A stretch of DNA of 64,000 nucleotides from contig NC_064679.1 in NCBI RefSeq assembly GCF_023278565.1, positions 1,798,001-1,862,000 of the forward strand, written 5' to 3'. Below are positions 25,928 to 36,910 of this stretch, one piece after another. The position numbers were made by a program, and so were the translations under genes. A model generated the notes under the pieces. It saw only the letters and a program-made list of their open reading frames with translations, searched no databases and was not told the origin of the DNA. The stretch comes from Colletotrichum lupini. Taxonomy: Eukaryota; Ascomycota; Sordariomycetes; Glomerellales; Glomerellaceae. The number at the start of each line of letters is the position of its first letter. Position 1 is the stretch's first letter.

Positions 25928-26151
25928 TATTATAGGAGTAAGTATTAGGGCCCTTATAAGCCCCGTAGCTTAGCTTTAAACTACGAAGCCAAGTTTTTAA
26001 TAGTTACGTAATAAGCTAGACCGCTGGGCCTAAAGAGCTAGCTCGCTAGCTTCTATTTACTATTCTATTTTTTCTTTTTTTATATTAAGTTTTTAGTTAA
26101 TTAGGTTAATATAGTAACGTTCTAACCTACCTCGAGTTTCTTTTTATAATA
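25928..26151 (+). repeat. 3' LTR of element B
   Basis: 224 bp, preceded by a G-rich polypurine tract and followed by GTTAA, the mutated partner of the GCTAA left of the 5' LTR. Confidence 0.85.
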
Positions 26152-26895
26152 GTTAATATTTATTATTATTTATATTATAGCTCGTAAAGACTTTTTTTAT
26201 TTTTATTATTTTTATTATTATTTAAAATAACTTTCTAATTAAATTAAATAAATTTGTTAAATAAATTTATTAATATATAAACTATTACTTTAATAAGAAT
26301 TTAAAAATAACTATTAATAAATTTACCCCTCTCGGGCTAAGCGCCCTTTTTAATTAGCTTAATATTATTACTATTATAATTAATATAAATATATTTAAAA
26401 GATAATAAAGTGATTTTTAATAATATAAAATTTAGCTAAGTAATATTATAAATATTATAAATACCCGGGCTAATATAAATTTTAAGATTTAATATATTAA
26501 TATTAGCTAAATTATAATAATTATAATAAGTAAATTAAAAATATATAAAGTTAAAATAATAAATTAGCGTTTTAAATAGCTCTTATAAGCCCCCCTAAGT
26601 AATAATAATTCTTATAAAAAAGAACAGATTATATTAAACTTAGTTACTTATATAAGCTAGTATTAAGAAGTCTTATATATATTAGAATAAGTAAAGCTCG
26701 CCCTATAAATAGCCAGAACTTAGGAGGACTTTACGTAGTAAAAAGTCGGGAAGCTTAGTTAGTAATTAGGTATAGACCGCAATATACCTAGTTTTCCCCA
26801 ATACGTAATACACAGTACGGCCCCGGCGGAGTGCTCCGTCGGGGGGATAACAATTCAGTATAAGCCCTGTATCCTATCGCATACTTTACATCTTT

Positions 26896-28836
26896 CTACT
26901 CGTTGGCCACCTCGTCCTCTGATTCTGCGTGGTTGGCGGCAGCGCTTGCTAGCTCCGCCATCCTAGTCGTAGGTTCAGGCGGGTTGACTGGGGAGGCATT
27001 TTCCTCGTCTGCTCCCATACCTTGCCGACGCCTTTCGACTCGAGGTGATTCTTGTGCCGCTTTCCTTGCCTTTCGCCGTCGTCGTACCAATTCGCCCATC
27101 AAGGATAGAAGAAAAGTAAGGCTCAAGGCAATTACAGCAGGGAAGGAGACGACAGCTAGCCCGTATCCAAGCACCTTAGCACCGAGGCTAATATCTCTAA
27201 ACATGCCAATGAGAAAGGAAACGACAAGAATAATGCAGAATAGACCCAGACCCAGCCACCAAAGAATAGACGCAAGTATCCGAAAGTGTACGTATGTGGA
27301 GAGCTGCTGCTTTCGCTTGGCTACTTCCTCCCTATACATCGCATTCCTGTTCATCTCCATATCGAACTGGACCAGATAAGGCCCGGTCACAAAATTTACA
27401 AAGTCTAAGAGCAAGATGAAGCAAAGCGCAAGGGCTCCAAGAAGAGTCACAACACCAAAAAAATCATATAGAAGCGCACCTAGGTCTTTGAATCGTGTCT
27501 GCATACTTAGAACCCCTGAAGATATAGAAAGAGGTAGAAAAATTGTGGCAAGTATACTTAGCTGCTGGACACTATCGGTTTGCTTTACCTCTCTCCTTAC
27601 TTCTAGTAACCTGAGGTCATGCTCCATTGCGGTAGAGAGTCTCGTTAGGCTACCTCTTAACTGTTTGCAATACAAGCGGATCTCGAGTTCTATGGCCGCT
27701 AGTTGGGGAGTCTCTGACATTGCTATCGGGATATTGGACGTTCTCGATATTGGCGTGGACGATCCAACTTGACTTCTTGTGGCGCTCTGGAGGATTTCAA
27801 CTAGTGATTCAATGGCCACTAGCATTCGATCTCCAATTTCTGAAAATTTCTGAATCAATTGATGGTCTGCAGTGACTTTTCCAACGTTGCCCTCTTGGAG
27901 CTCTGCACGGGTGGGGTCCAACAACCCCTGCTGCCTCCCGAAGGCGGTTTCATATACCAATAGAAATCGAGCATACAACAGCAGATTGGCATGGCAGAAC
28001 TGTAGGCTGAAAGCCTTCATCCAGTCCGACGTGTTTTTGAAAGGGCGATACATAGCGTCGAGTTCGCATAGCTGTGTAGCAAAGGTAGCTGTTGCTTGGT
28101 AGAGACCGAACTGTTCTTCTGGGAAACGACGGTTGTTTCCCGTCCAGTCTGTACGGACAAGTGTTCTGCACGTGATAAACTCTGATCAAAAGTCAGTTAC
28201 ACATCTAGCCAGTCCAGCTTCGCGTATTGCAGCAGGCTTACCTTGTAGTCGATTGTCAATGACCTGAAAGCGTAGATACCGCACGACATTGACCCAGCGA
28301 ACTTGAGGACTGCCTCGCTTACTTTCGATGAAATTGCAAGACTCTATCCTATACCATCGAAGTGGTGAGGCCCAATATTGGTTGCTAATCAACGACAAGA
28401 AGCCCACAGTAGCGACCCTAAGAGGAGGGAACTTGTACGGGAAGTCCGTTCCGGATGTGGAGTCATTGTCGCGAACGTCATCGTCAAAAAGCTCCTGGAG
28501 AAATACTCGAGCCACTCCATCCGCCTGGGGTGGAAGTGCACTCATTAATGACTCTAATCGGGCATTGTTGTCATCGTTGGCCTTGACAGTGTTCCGGAGG
28601 GAGAATGGCTCCCAGGCATCGGTCTGGCTGAATGACGCGCCAACATCGTCCCATATTCCAATAAACCGGCCAGGCTCGTATAAGCGAATCCAGAGATCGG
28701 TATAGTAGGATTCCGCTGTCTTTGCAGCCCTAGTTATTCGGTTTAAAAATGATTGTGGTCGTAAGAGGCTTACTAGAAAGCCCAATGCGAATGCAATCAC
28801 GGACGCCAAATCTTTGATCAATTTGACTATGGCCAT
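26896..28836 (-). CDS. CorA-like multi-pass membrane protein
   Basis: A 626-aa product from two exons, 28836-28242 and 28181-26896, with a 60-base intron (GTAAGC...TGATCAG). The acceptor was chosen because it alone keeps the frame open into the second exon. A hydrophobic stretch lies within the first 30 residues. Four hydrophobic segments fall at about 406-425, 434-460, 499-525 and 534-561, followed by an Arg/Lys-rich then acidic tail. The segment QLSILATIFLPLSISSGVLS at 405-424 resembles the first transmembrane helix of fungal CorA-like Mg2+ transporters (PF01544 relatives). The canonical GMN is absent, with SMQ in its place, as is common in fungal relatives. Four helices rather than two make the transport role uncertain. 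The stop codon is 34 bases from the transposon block. Confidence 0.75.
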
Positions 28837-30181
28837 GATCGATTAATGAAGAATATGGAGATTTTGAAGGCGCAGATTGGCAAAAGTTGAGAAAGAGGGG
28901 GGAATGGTACGTCTGTTCGCGAAAGCCCTGTCATACGGCAGTATTCTATACCATGAGGCAGTCACGTATCCTAGCCGACCGACATCTTGCCCGTCTCACG
29001 CCCAACCAATCGGGCAAAGTAATTACTCCCGAAGCTCCTCAGTGCCTTATGGTAGGAACTTCTTCACTTGGGCGCTTAGGTAGGCTCTGATGGTGTGGCC
29101 TTTGCCAGCCACCAATTAACGAACACTATTCATCTGGCAAAATAGTGTGTCTGACTGACATGGTGTCCGCATAAGACAGTTTCGAGGCAAAGATTCTTTA
29201 ATCGTGTGGTAGTCTGTTGTTCGTCTTGTTGGAAACTACCTGCACAGAAGAGCCAGACTACGTTGCGTACCTGTGATTTCATTGATGACATTCAAGTTTG
29301 TTTCACTCCCTATTCTTTTCTCTCCTCCTTTCCGATCTTCAAGCGAATCAAGCTTTGAACTGACGGAAGTAAATATGGGCAAGGGTGAATATGATATGCC
29401 TGCATGTTAATTCTATTGTCACGAGACCTTACCCGACGTACCTTACCTTCGGCCTGAGACAGCTTGCCAAGAACCATAGTCCCTTTCAAGGGTGTCTCTA
29501 TCGGCGCAAGTAGCCACCTCGAAGTACGGTCTACCTAGCTCAACTCCTCAGGAATCTGCACCTGTGGATCCAACGAAGTTGAAGGCGGCCACTCGTTGAT
29601 AATAGGAGAATAGGGATTATTTCGCGCTCCTTATGTCTTCTATCCTCTTGTTGACATATACAATGTGAAGTGCGACGCAACCATGATTGGGCATTGAAGG
29701 GAACAGGAAGTGCATCTAGCTGCTACCCACCTCGGAACATCAATAAATAAGATATGAGCAGGGGAAAATAGGAGGAAGAAATATAACTCCAGTTTGAATT
29801 GTCTAAATGGTATTTCCATCAGGGAACGCCCAGACGTCATCATAATCATCATCCAGTCAGAGCCGCCTTCGGATATCAACAAAGCAATGCCAGTGGGTAG
29901 CCACTTCCCTCGCCCCCCTAGCGTCTTCGGCGACCCCGACATATCCAACCCAGTACCTATAGCGAAGAAGGCTCATTGGGGGTATCTTGTAGTCTATAGT
30001 TTTCGACCCCGACCCCAAAACCAACAAAGAAAATGCAAAGGAAACATGTCTATGAAGCTGCGCCACCACCCATGCATTCATGTCACGTAGAGCGTTATGT
30101 AATACAGGTCTAAAATGGTTTGTATGAACAAAGAAGATAGAAGAGGGGGAAATGGGGCAGAGGCAAGGGAGTTTGGCTGTC
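28837..30181. other. intergenic region between two minus-strand genes
   Basis: Ordinary composition. It holds the promoter of the CorA-like gene and the 3' UTR of the C2H2 gene at 30182. Open frames near 28.9 and 29.8 kb have no recognisable content. Confidence 0.5.
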
Positions 30182-32072
30182 TCAGATCCACCCAGCTAAA
30201 GCCGCCTTCTCCTCAACGGGTGACGTGACAGGCGACGAACGGCCACGACGCTTGAGGCGCAAGTTCTCCAGGCTTCTCATGCCCCACGAGCGGGGACGTT
30301 TCGCGGCGGTGGTGGTGGCAGATACGGATTGAGGGACCTGGAGCAACGGACCCAGGCTGCTGTCTTGGTCTTCGGTAGGTTGCGGCGAGGGTGTGAGATG
30401 GCGCGCAAAGTCGCCGAAAGACCGCCTTTGCTGCTGCTGTTGAGACGTAGTAGTATCGGTCCAAGGGTAGATGGGGCTCTGCTGCAGCATATTCGTCGTC
30501 GCCCTGTTACCCGGCATGAACATGGGGTCGAAGATCTGCTCGTCCTCGGGCGGGCCAAGCACAACGTCCGTAGACCAGGCGTCACGCTCGGGGATGACGA
30601 GAGGGGTGCCCGGGTGCGGGTAGGCCAGGGAATCCGGCTCCTCGGGAATCGAGCGCGGCGGCGGGTGCGAGACGGTGGCGAGCTTGACGGGGAAGAGGCT
30701 GCGGCGGAGGGCAAACATAGTCATCGCCGACGGCGGTTGCTCTTCATGCTGCTGCTGACCTCCGCAGACAACATCGCGGAGCTCGCCGTGGTTCCTGCCT
30801 TCGCCCGCGAGCGGGCAGCGGGACCGGACGGGCCGCGTTGCTTCGCCTGGGAACTCGGGGGCCGGGTGCTCGGGGGAGGAGAAGCACGTCTGGCCGAGCG
30901 TCCATGCCGCGTGGAGGATGCGCGGCACGTCGGCGAGATGGCGGCATTCGAGGAGCTTCTTGAGGTCGCCTGAGGAGCGGGGCTGCCAGCGGAGCTGGTT
31001 GCGTGCGGCCTTGTCCCAGAGGGTGTGCTTCCACTCGTCTTTGAGGGAGCGCTGACGGAGGAGGTTTTGCATCTGATGATAGTATGTCCACTCTGACGAG
31101 ACGCCGAGATTGTTGTTATTGCAACCACTGGTGTTATTGATGGTGCTGCTGCGCTTGTCGAAGTGACTGGCGAGGTGGTCAAAGTAGGCGTCGGCCGTCT
31201 TGGGCGCCTCGCTGTCATCGGCGGCCTCGTAGACCTCTTTGCAGCCGATGAAGCCGCAGGCGAAGACGACCTGCGTGCAGAGGCCGACCTTGACCTGTTC
31301 TGCTGCCGCCACGGCCGCGGCGGGAGGGTACGCCGCCTCGCCCTGGTGGTGGTCGAGCTTGACGTGGGCGATGTAGGCCTTTTCAAAGTCAAAGGCTCAT
31401 GCGGCAGTTGTCTTGCGGGCAGACCCAGATGCAGTCGGTGTTGTGGAAGTTTTGGAGGTGCTTCTTGAAGTCGCTTTTCCTGCCGAAGCCGACGTAGACG
31501 TCGTGGACGGCGCACATGGGACACTCGATGGGCTTGCGGCCGCCGACGGTACCCGAGGACGGGGACCTCATGCTGGCAGCGGCCTTTTTCTCGCGTGATG
31601 GAGTTGAGGAGAGGTGCTCGCTGATGTGGTGATCCTGCCACTCGGAGCCGGAGAGGGATGGTGTCACGGAGGGCGACATCAGGAACGGAGCGTCCACGGC
31701 GTCGGCCCAGGAGGCGGCTGCCGCAGTGCCGCCGGGCTGCTGGCTGAAATAGCTCCCCGATAGGGAGGCAGCCTCTGAGCCGCACAAGGACGCGTCGGAG
31801 CTGCTCCAGGGGCTGGCGCTGTTTGTGAGGGATGGCGCGCTGTTGTTGCTGCCAAAGGTTGAGGTGAAGAGGGCTGAGTTCCTCGCCGGGGCGTCCATGT
31901 GGTGAGGGTTTCGGTGGTGGTGCTGGGGCGGAGGGCGGAGGGATGTGTAGTTGCTGCCGCTAATGTTCCGGAGGGTTGTTTCTAAGCTTCCGGACCCGTA
32001 CCGGCCGGCGAGGTCGCATAGAGTTCGAACGTCTTCTGGTGACATGTTTGACGGGCTCTTGGTGGGATACAT
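30182..32072 (-). CDS. C2H2 zinc-finger protein with a +1 frame break in finger 2
   Basis: Residues 1-227 read in one frame (32072-31392, then TGA at 31391-31389). Coding continues one base shifted from 31390 to 30182, giving 629 aa if the shift is bridged. The N-terminal 180 residues are Ser/Thr-rich. Finger 1 is C184-x2-C187...H205-x4-H210. Finger 2 starts at C218-x4-C223 and, with the shift, continues x12-H-x4-H, the same spacing as its paralogue at 48106. A third CGFIGC-type finger follows, then a conserved block (W-x-Y, NLLRQ, LECRH-x2-DV) and a low-complexity Pro/Gln-rich tail. Probably a nuclear DNA-binding protein; targets unknown. The break may be a mutation, a sequence error or +1 frameshifting at CTT-TGA-C. 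Confidence 0.8.
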
Positions 32073-34922
32073 GTTGTGCTCACGGTTCAGTCGCTGTGAG
32101 ACTGATAATGGAATCTATCCTTGCATGAAGCGTTTGACGGCGTGTCCAAGATTGTTAAAGGCGTAGTTGGTGTATTCGTCCTCAATTTAAGAAGGAATGG
32201 GTAGACGGAACGACGTTAATTTGATAGAAGGGTGGGCGAAGTGCGAGATGGGGGGTGGTCGTTATGTAGTTAATGCCGACTCAATCGCGATGTGAAGTAC
32301 GTATTAGCGGGCGGGAATGTATGACAGGATCCGAATGGCAAAGGGAAAAAAGAAATGCGCCAAGGCTAGGCACGGAAGAGCAGCGACTCGACATTTCTAT
32401 ACCAGCCCTCTGTCTTGCCAAGTCAAGACAACCCGTTACCCCATCAAAGAAGGCCACGAGGAGGAGGCCAAGTCAAGCATGGCTAGGTCAGGTTGCGAGC
32501 CTCTGAGAGAGCGCCAACACGAGACTAATAGAGGAGGGGAATGGCCCTGTCTGACGAGTGGCGACTAGTTCGTTCGCTGAACGTTCTAGTGGAATTCTAC
32601 GAGTGCGTATGTGTAGGGATATGTGGGAGTGCGTGTGTGTAAGTGGTTGTTCTCTTGCGCCTTCTTTCGCATTAGCGCGGGCGCAGGGCTCAGGACTGAG
32701 GCCGTTTTTGGAGCAACGGTGAAGTAACTCCTGCATGGGGTCTTGAGGGGCCATTTGATCATGGTAATGGTAATGGTAATGGTGATGGCGGGTTACATTC
32801 CTGGATGAGAATCCAATCAGCCTCAGCCTGACTCTAGGAAGCTAGCCTGGAATTGGGGGAAGGATGTCTGAGTTTCCATCGCTCGCTGCACTAGCTGCGA
32901 AGAAGTTGCTCTCGAACAGGTAGGTACTTGAGAGGAAGCTGGTTGTTTACAATAACACTCGTCACTATGGTCCACAACCTTGTCAAACTTCACCAAGCCT
33001 TCTAGAACAAATCGGGTCCTCGGGAGCCTGATTCCCATTGAGGGAGATGCACGACGGCTCGACTTCAAGCGTCTTGATCCAAGGACCAACCGGGGTAAGT
33101 GGCAGCGCAGAGAATGAGACAAGAGACGCTGATCTCAACCCATTTCGATGCCGCCTTCCCCCTCATTTTTCTTTTGCGGCGAACCGTCATCTACACAGTA
33201 TTTCGTACCTCTTGAACCAGTCAACCACCAGGGACGACCTCTCTCGACGAACCAAATCACAACGGAGCCGCCTGCCTCGAGCAAGAACCCACGCCCTTGT
33301 TCGTTATGTCCGGATGACAGGTGCAGGTGGAGCAATAAAGAAAAGACACCTAGAGGCAGAGGCAGGGGGCGAAGAGGGAGAGAGTCAAGAGAGACCAAGA
33401 ACCTGTGTTACGCTGACCACTGACAGCCTGATAGGACGCACTCGAGTCCTGGCGGGGCTGTGTAGCGCCCAGCTGGGCGAAGGAAAGTAGAAAGCCAAGA
33501 CCGTTAGCGGCCTTCTAGAATGGCGCTAGAACAAAGGATCCGCATGACTGTGTTTTTGGTCTGTGATGGTGGTGGTGAGACTGGGTGTGGGCTGAGATGG
33601 TTGGTGATTCGGCCGGCAAGGGTGACGTTTCCCCCTAGTCGAGAGCATGAACAGACATATCTTGGACTGGATGGGGTTTGAATTCCATCAACGAAGGACC
33701 TAACCGTTGTCGCCGGAACGTCGTGTCGGTGTGTCGCGTCGTTGTCATTGCCATGGGGCCAGCTTCTGGTCCGTGGTCGACATCACCGTCTCGCGTCTTC
33801 CGGAACCGAAGCCCCGGGACGATTCAAAGGGTGTCTCTCGACTGGTCATCTATCCGAGTCTTTGTCCTCCTTCCGACGACGCCAAAGACTTCCCCGCCAG
33901 AAAGATTTCTTTGTTGAGTCCGCGTGGTGAATCTGAGCCCTAAGTGACTCGAGTCGGGGGATCAAGAGATCAAGAGAGGGGACGATCTGCTATCCCAAAA
34001 CTTGATGGACTGGTTTGGATGGTTGTTATCGCGTTCTTGCCTCAACTTTCTTCGAGGCTGAAACTGCCAACGATTGCTTGCATTCCCCTCCAGATGTCAG
34101 GCATGTGGCAACCTTGGTGAGGCACTCGTCTCGAAGACGATGGTTTAAACCAGCCGTGCCATCCAGTCAGCCACATCGTACATGCCACATGCTCTACCGC
34201 ATACGGCCGTTGAAGGAGGAGTTTCCCCTCCGTCCGTTTCGCGGGCGTTCAAAACTGACGATGCCACCTGCGTCAGCGGAGAGCCCGACTGCCGTCGGTG
34301 CTTCAGCCGTCATTCGCCCATTCGACTGGTGAGCTGCCATGGGATTCCAACGGATGGAGAGCGTGTGGAAGAGGGAGAGGAGGAGAAGGCTGCCCGCTCG
34401 CTGGGTTGCCTGACACAACATGGGATGGGCTTGCCCCTAAAGTCACAATTGGTTCACCCAAGACAAGTGGTTAGGGGAGTGATCTTCCTCACCGTCGGCG
34501 AACCCCGTCCAATCCCACATCGACGTCCACGGTGCGCTGAGATGAGGTGAAGGAAGTGGAAAAGAAAAAAAAAAACCAAGACGGCCAAACGCAACTCGTC
34601 CTCGAGGGTAGGATTGCAGGGTCTCATTGAATGTTACGCAGCATTACCACGAACAGTCAGAACAGATCACCGATCTGAACTTGTCCATGCCCTCCCTCCG
34701 CTACTCTCACGTTACCTTTCGTGCTTCCCTCTCAACAAAAACATTAACGAAGAGCAGATCACCATCTAAGCTTGCCCATTCCATTCGCTGCGCTCATACC
34801 CATTGCCCTGCCTCCCAGCACAACACTAACGAAAAGCAGATCACCAAAAGCAGTTGTCAAAAGTTGCCTTTCTAGCAAGACACATTCCGAAAAGTGAAAC
34901 CAGAGCAGAGTGCCTCCACCTA
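32073..34922. other. intergenic region left of the second transposon block
   Basis: The upstream region of the C2H2 gene and further unique sequence of ordinary composition, running to the TA at the edge of the Tc1-type element. No gene supported; frames of up to 150 codons near 33.0-34.5 kb look random. Confidence 0.45.
32761..32788 (+). repeat. short tandem repeat (ATGGTA)n
   Basis: Three perfect ATGGTA hexamers followed by a degenerate ATGGTG and ATGG, about 690 bases upstream of the C2H2 start. Confidence 0.7.
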
Positions 34923-35586
34923 CAGTGGGGTGTTAAAAGTTCGTATACACCCTACCAAAACGCATACCGACGCGTTTTCTCCTCAATATCACTTTTCTTT
35001 CTATATCCTATATCTTTAGTAAATAAAGGTTAATTTATAAGCTTTTTACTCTCGAATAATAAGAAGCTATAGGGCTAATTATAAACTTATAGAAGTTTAA
35101 TAAGTAACGATTACTATACTTATTATAACTAAAAAGAGCTACTGCGAAGTTATAATACTCTTTAGCTTATTATATTTAACTATATAAAAAATAGTCTATC
35201 GTTTTAATTTAAGTAATAACTTTAAGTCCCTACCCTAAGAAAGAAAATTAAAAAATCTTTTTAATAAAAAGAAACGTTTTATAATTAGATCTACTTAAAT
35301 TAATTACTAATAGCCGTACTTTAAGCTAGTTACTAAGTAATAGGGCTAGGCTAGTTTTAGTATTATTAAGTATATTCTTAAGAAAATAAGCTGCTATAAA
35401 TAGAAAACTATAAAAAGACCTTTTATAATACTAAAAGTAGTAATTAAAAGGCTCGAATTTATGAAAAACTAGGTCTAAAACTTAAAAAAATTAATAATAA
35501 TATATAGTTTAGTATAAAGACCTTATATAGAGATTTATTTACTAATTCTTAATAGTTTTAGTACTAATTCTTTAATAAGTCGTCCT

Positions 35587-35776
35587 TATAATAGATTCGG
35601 GATGCGGCCGGCGATAGGATGCCGATAACTTAGTAACTAATATACGGATCTTATTATAAAAGAACTTTTTAAGAAGCAAAGCCCTTATAAAAGACTTTAT
35701 AAGTTTTAGTTTTATAATATACTTATACTTATATTATAACTTCGCTAGTTAAGTACTTATAGCCTAATTTTTTATA
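35587..35776 (+). repeat. 5' LTR of element E
   Basis: 190 bp starting TATAATAG (from TGTAATAG). It is the intact counterpart of the 3' LTR at 44475 and shows the empty site of the C insertion near 35721-35734. Confidence 0.85.
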
Positions 35777-36396
35777 ATTTTAAAACTTTTACTTTTATAG
35801 AGTAATTAGTATAGGTAATAATAAATTATAAAAACGAACGGAACGTTAACGAAACGATGCCTAGTTATTAATAAAGAGCCGTTAGCGCCGACGAGCTATA
35901 ACTATTTAAAATTAACTACTTAACCCTATTCTATCTAGGAGAACGAGCTTATTATAAGGCGAGTCTTATTTAAATATTAGCGTTTATAAAAAAGCTAGAT
36001 AAAGAAGATAATCGGGGTAGATTACCTTTACGAGCTAATTACTTTATTAATACCCTAAAGACTTTATTTATTATAAACGGGGCGTTTATTAATAATTAAT
36101 TACCGGACGTACGAAGTTAAAGCGTATATAAAGGCGCAAGTAGTACTAAGATAGCTAGTTTAGTAAACTTTATAAGCCTAATAATAACCTATTTTTATAA
36201 AATAATAGAAATAATAGTTAAAAATCGAAATTAAAAACGGCGTTAATATAAGGAGCTCGTTTAATAGCTTACTAAGCGGCTAGCGACGCGTTTAAGTTAA
36301 TAAAAATATAAAAAGCCTTTTTTTTTATAACTATAAACCGATTAAAAAAGAGTCTATAAGTACTTAGGTAGTAAACTAGATTATTATAGAGGTAAG

Positions 36397-36910
36397 TCTA
36401 GCACGTATAGCTTTAACGAGGTAATGCGGGATATTCTTATAAAGAATATAAAAAGTGAATATTCATATAGAAGCAAGAATATATGAATATAGGGGATATA
36501 AGCGTATATAAAAGAGGTTTTTGTAGTAGAGAGAGTAATATAGTTAAATTACTATATGAGAGGTTGCTTGCTTAACGAAAGGTCTAGGTAGGCAAATACA
36601 CGCCTACATATAGGCATAAAAACCTCTTACTAGAATATTCTATTGCTTATTAATTATGATATAATTAATAAGCGTATACGTAAGTGAATGCGTAATCGTA
36701 GTACGTAATTCCGCCTCGAGTAAATTCCAGATTATTCAGTTACCTTCCAGTACTTTCCATTGCTCACGTAAGCTTATATAAGCAGTATTGCTTACATAAT
36801 CAATACCTATAATAATCTACAGAAATCGTAGATTAATATGGTATATAGTTTGCTTACGTAATATTGATAATAAGGCGAGTAATAAGGTAAACAAAGTTAC
36901 CTTCGTAACA
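36397..36910 (-). mobile_element. D2: 514-bp LTR-like unit inside E
   Basis: 514 bp and nearly identical to D3 in reverse complement. The outer flank is GTAAG (36392-36396) and the inner flank AATTT (36911-36915), so this unit lacks a matching duplication of its own. Its flanks are the reverse complements of those found at D3. It shows very little RIP compared with D1. Confidence 0.85.

Larger units (their letters stand above)
12354..26151 (+). mobile_element. B: Ty3/gypsy chromovirus, RIP-mutated and split by A and C copy 1
   Basis: LTRs of 224 bp lie at 12354-12577 and 25928-26151, both in the same orientation, flanked by GCTAA and GTTAA (a five-base duplication with one RIP change). Internal sequence is in three pieces: 12578-13473, 19796-19836 and 20970-25927. 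Without inserts the element is 6,325 bp. Eroded plus-strand coding can be followed: a CCHC knuckle near 21.62 kb, gypsy reverse transcriptase with a Y-x-D-D-type motif near 23.0-23.35 kb, RNase H near 23.7-24.0 kb, integrase after 24.4 kb and a chromodomain near 25.6 kb. A G-run before the 3' LTR (about 25917-25924) is the polypurine tract. Stops from Trp and Gln codons run throughout, so it is dead. Confidence 0.88.
11454..26849 (-). mobile_element. Element C copy 3: outermost insertion of block 1, split by later elements
   Basis: A degraded element of the same family as the copies at 19837 and 44616. Its right end reads on the minus strand as a C-run followed by GACGGAGC; its left end is an A-tract after GCCGG. 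It is flanked by a 12-base target duplication, ACAATTTAGTAT at 11442-11453 and ACAATTCAGTAT at 26850-26861, with one C-to-T difference. Removing D1 and B with their duplications leaves about 1,074 bp, against 1,133 bp for copy 1. The body is heavily RIP-mutated and no coding sequence was identified. Long target duplications plus an A-tract favour a non-LTR or SINE-like retroelement. Confidence 0.8.

Noticed and set aside
12354..26151. A and B LTRs as two pairs of inverted repeats of a single large element
   Set aside because: The same-orientation pairs nest (A within B), each pair has its own flanking duplication, and the reduced lengths of A and B agree to within 3 bp.
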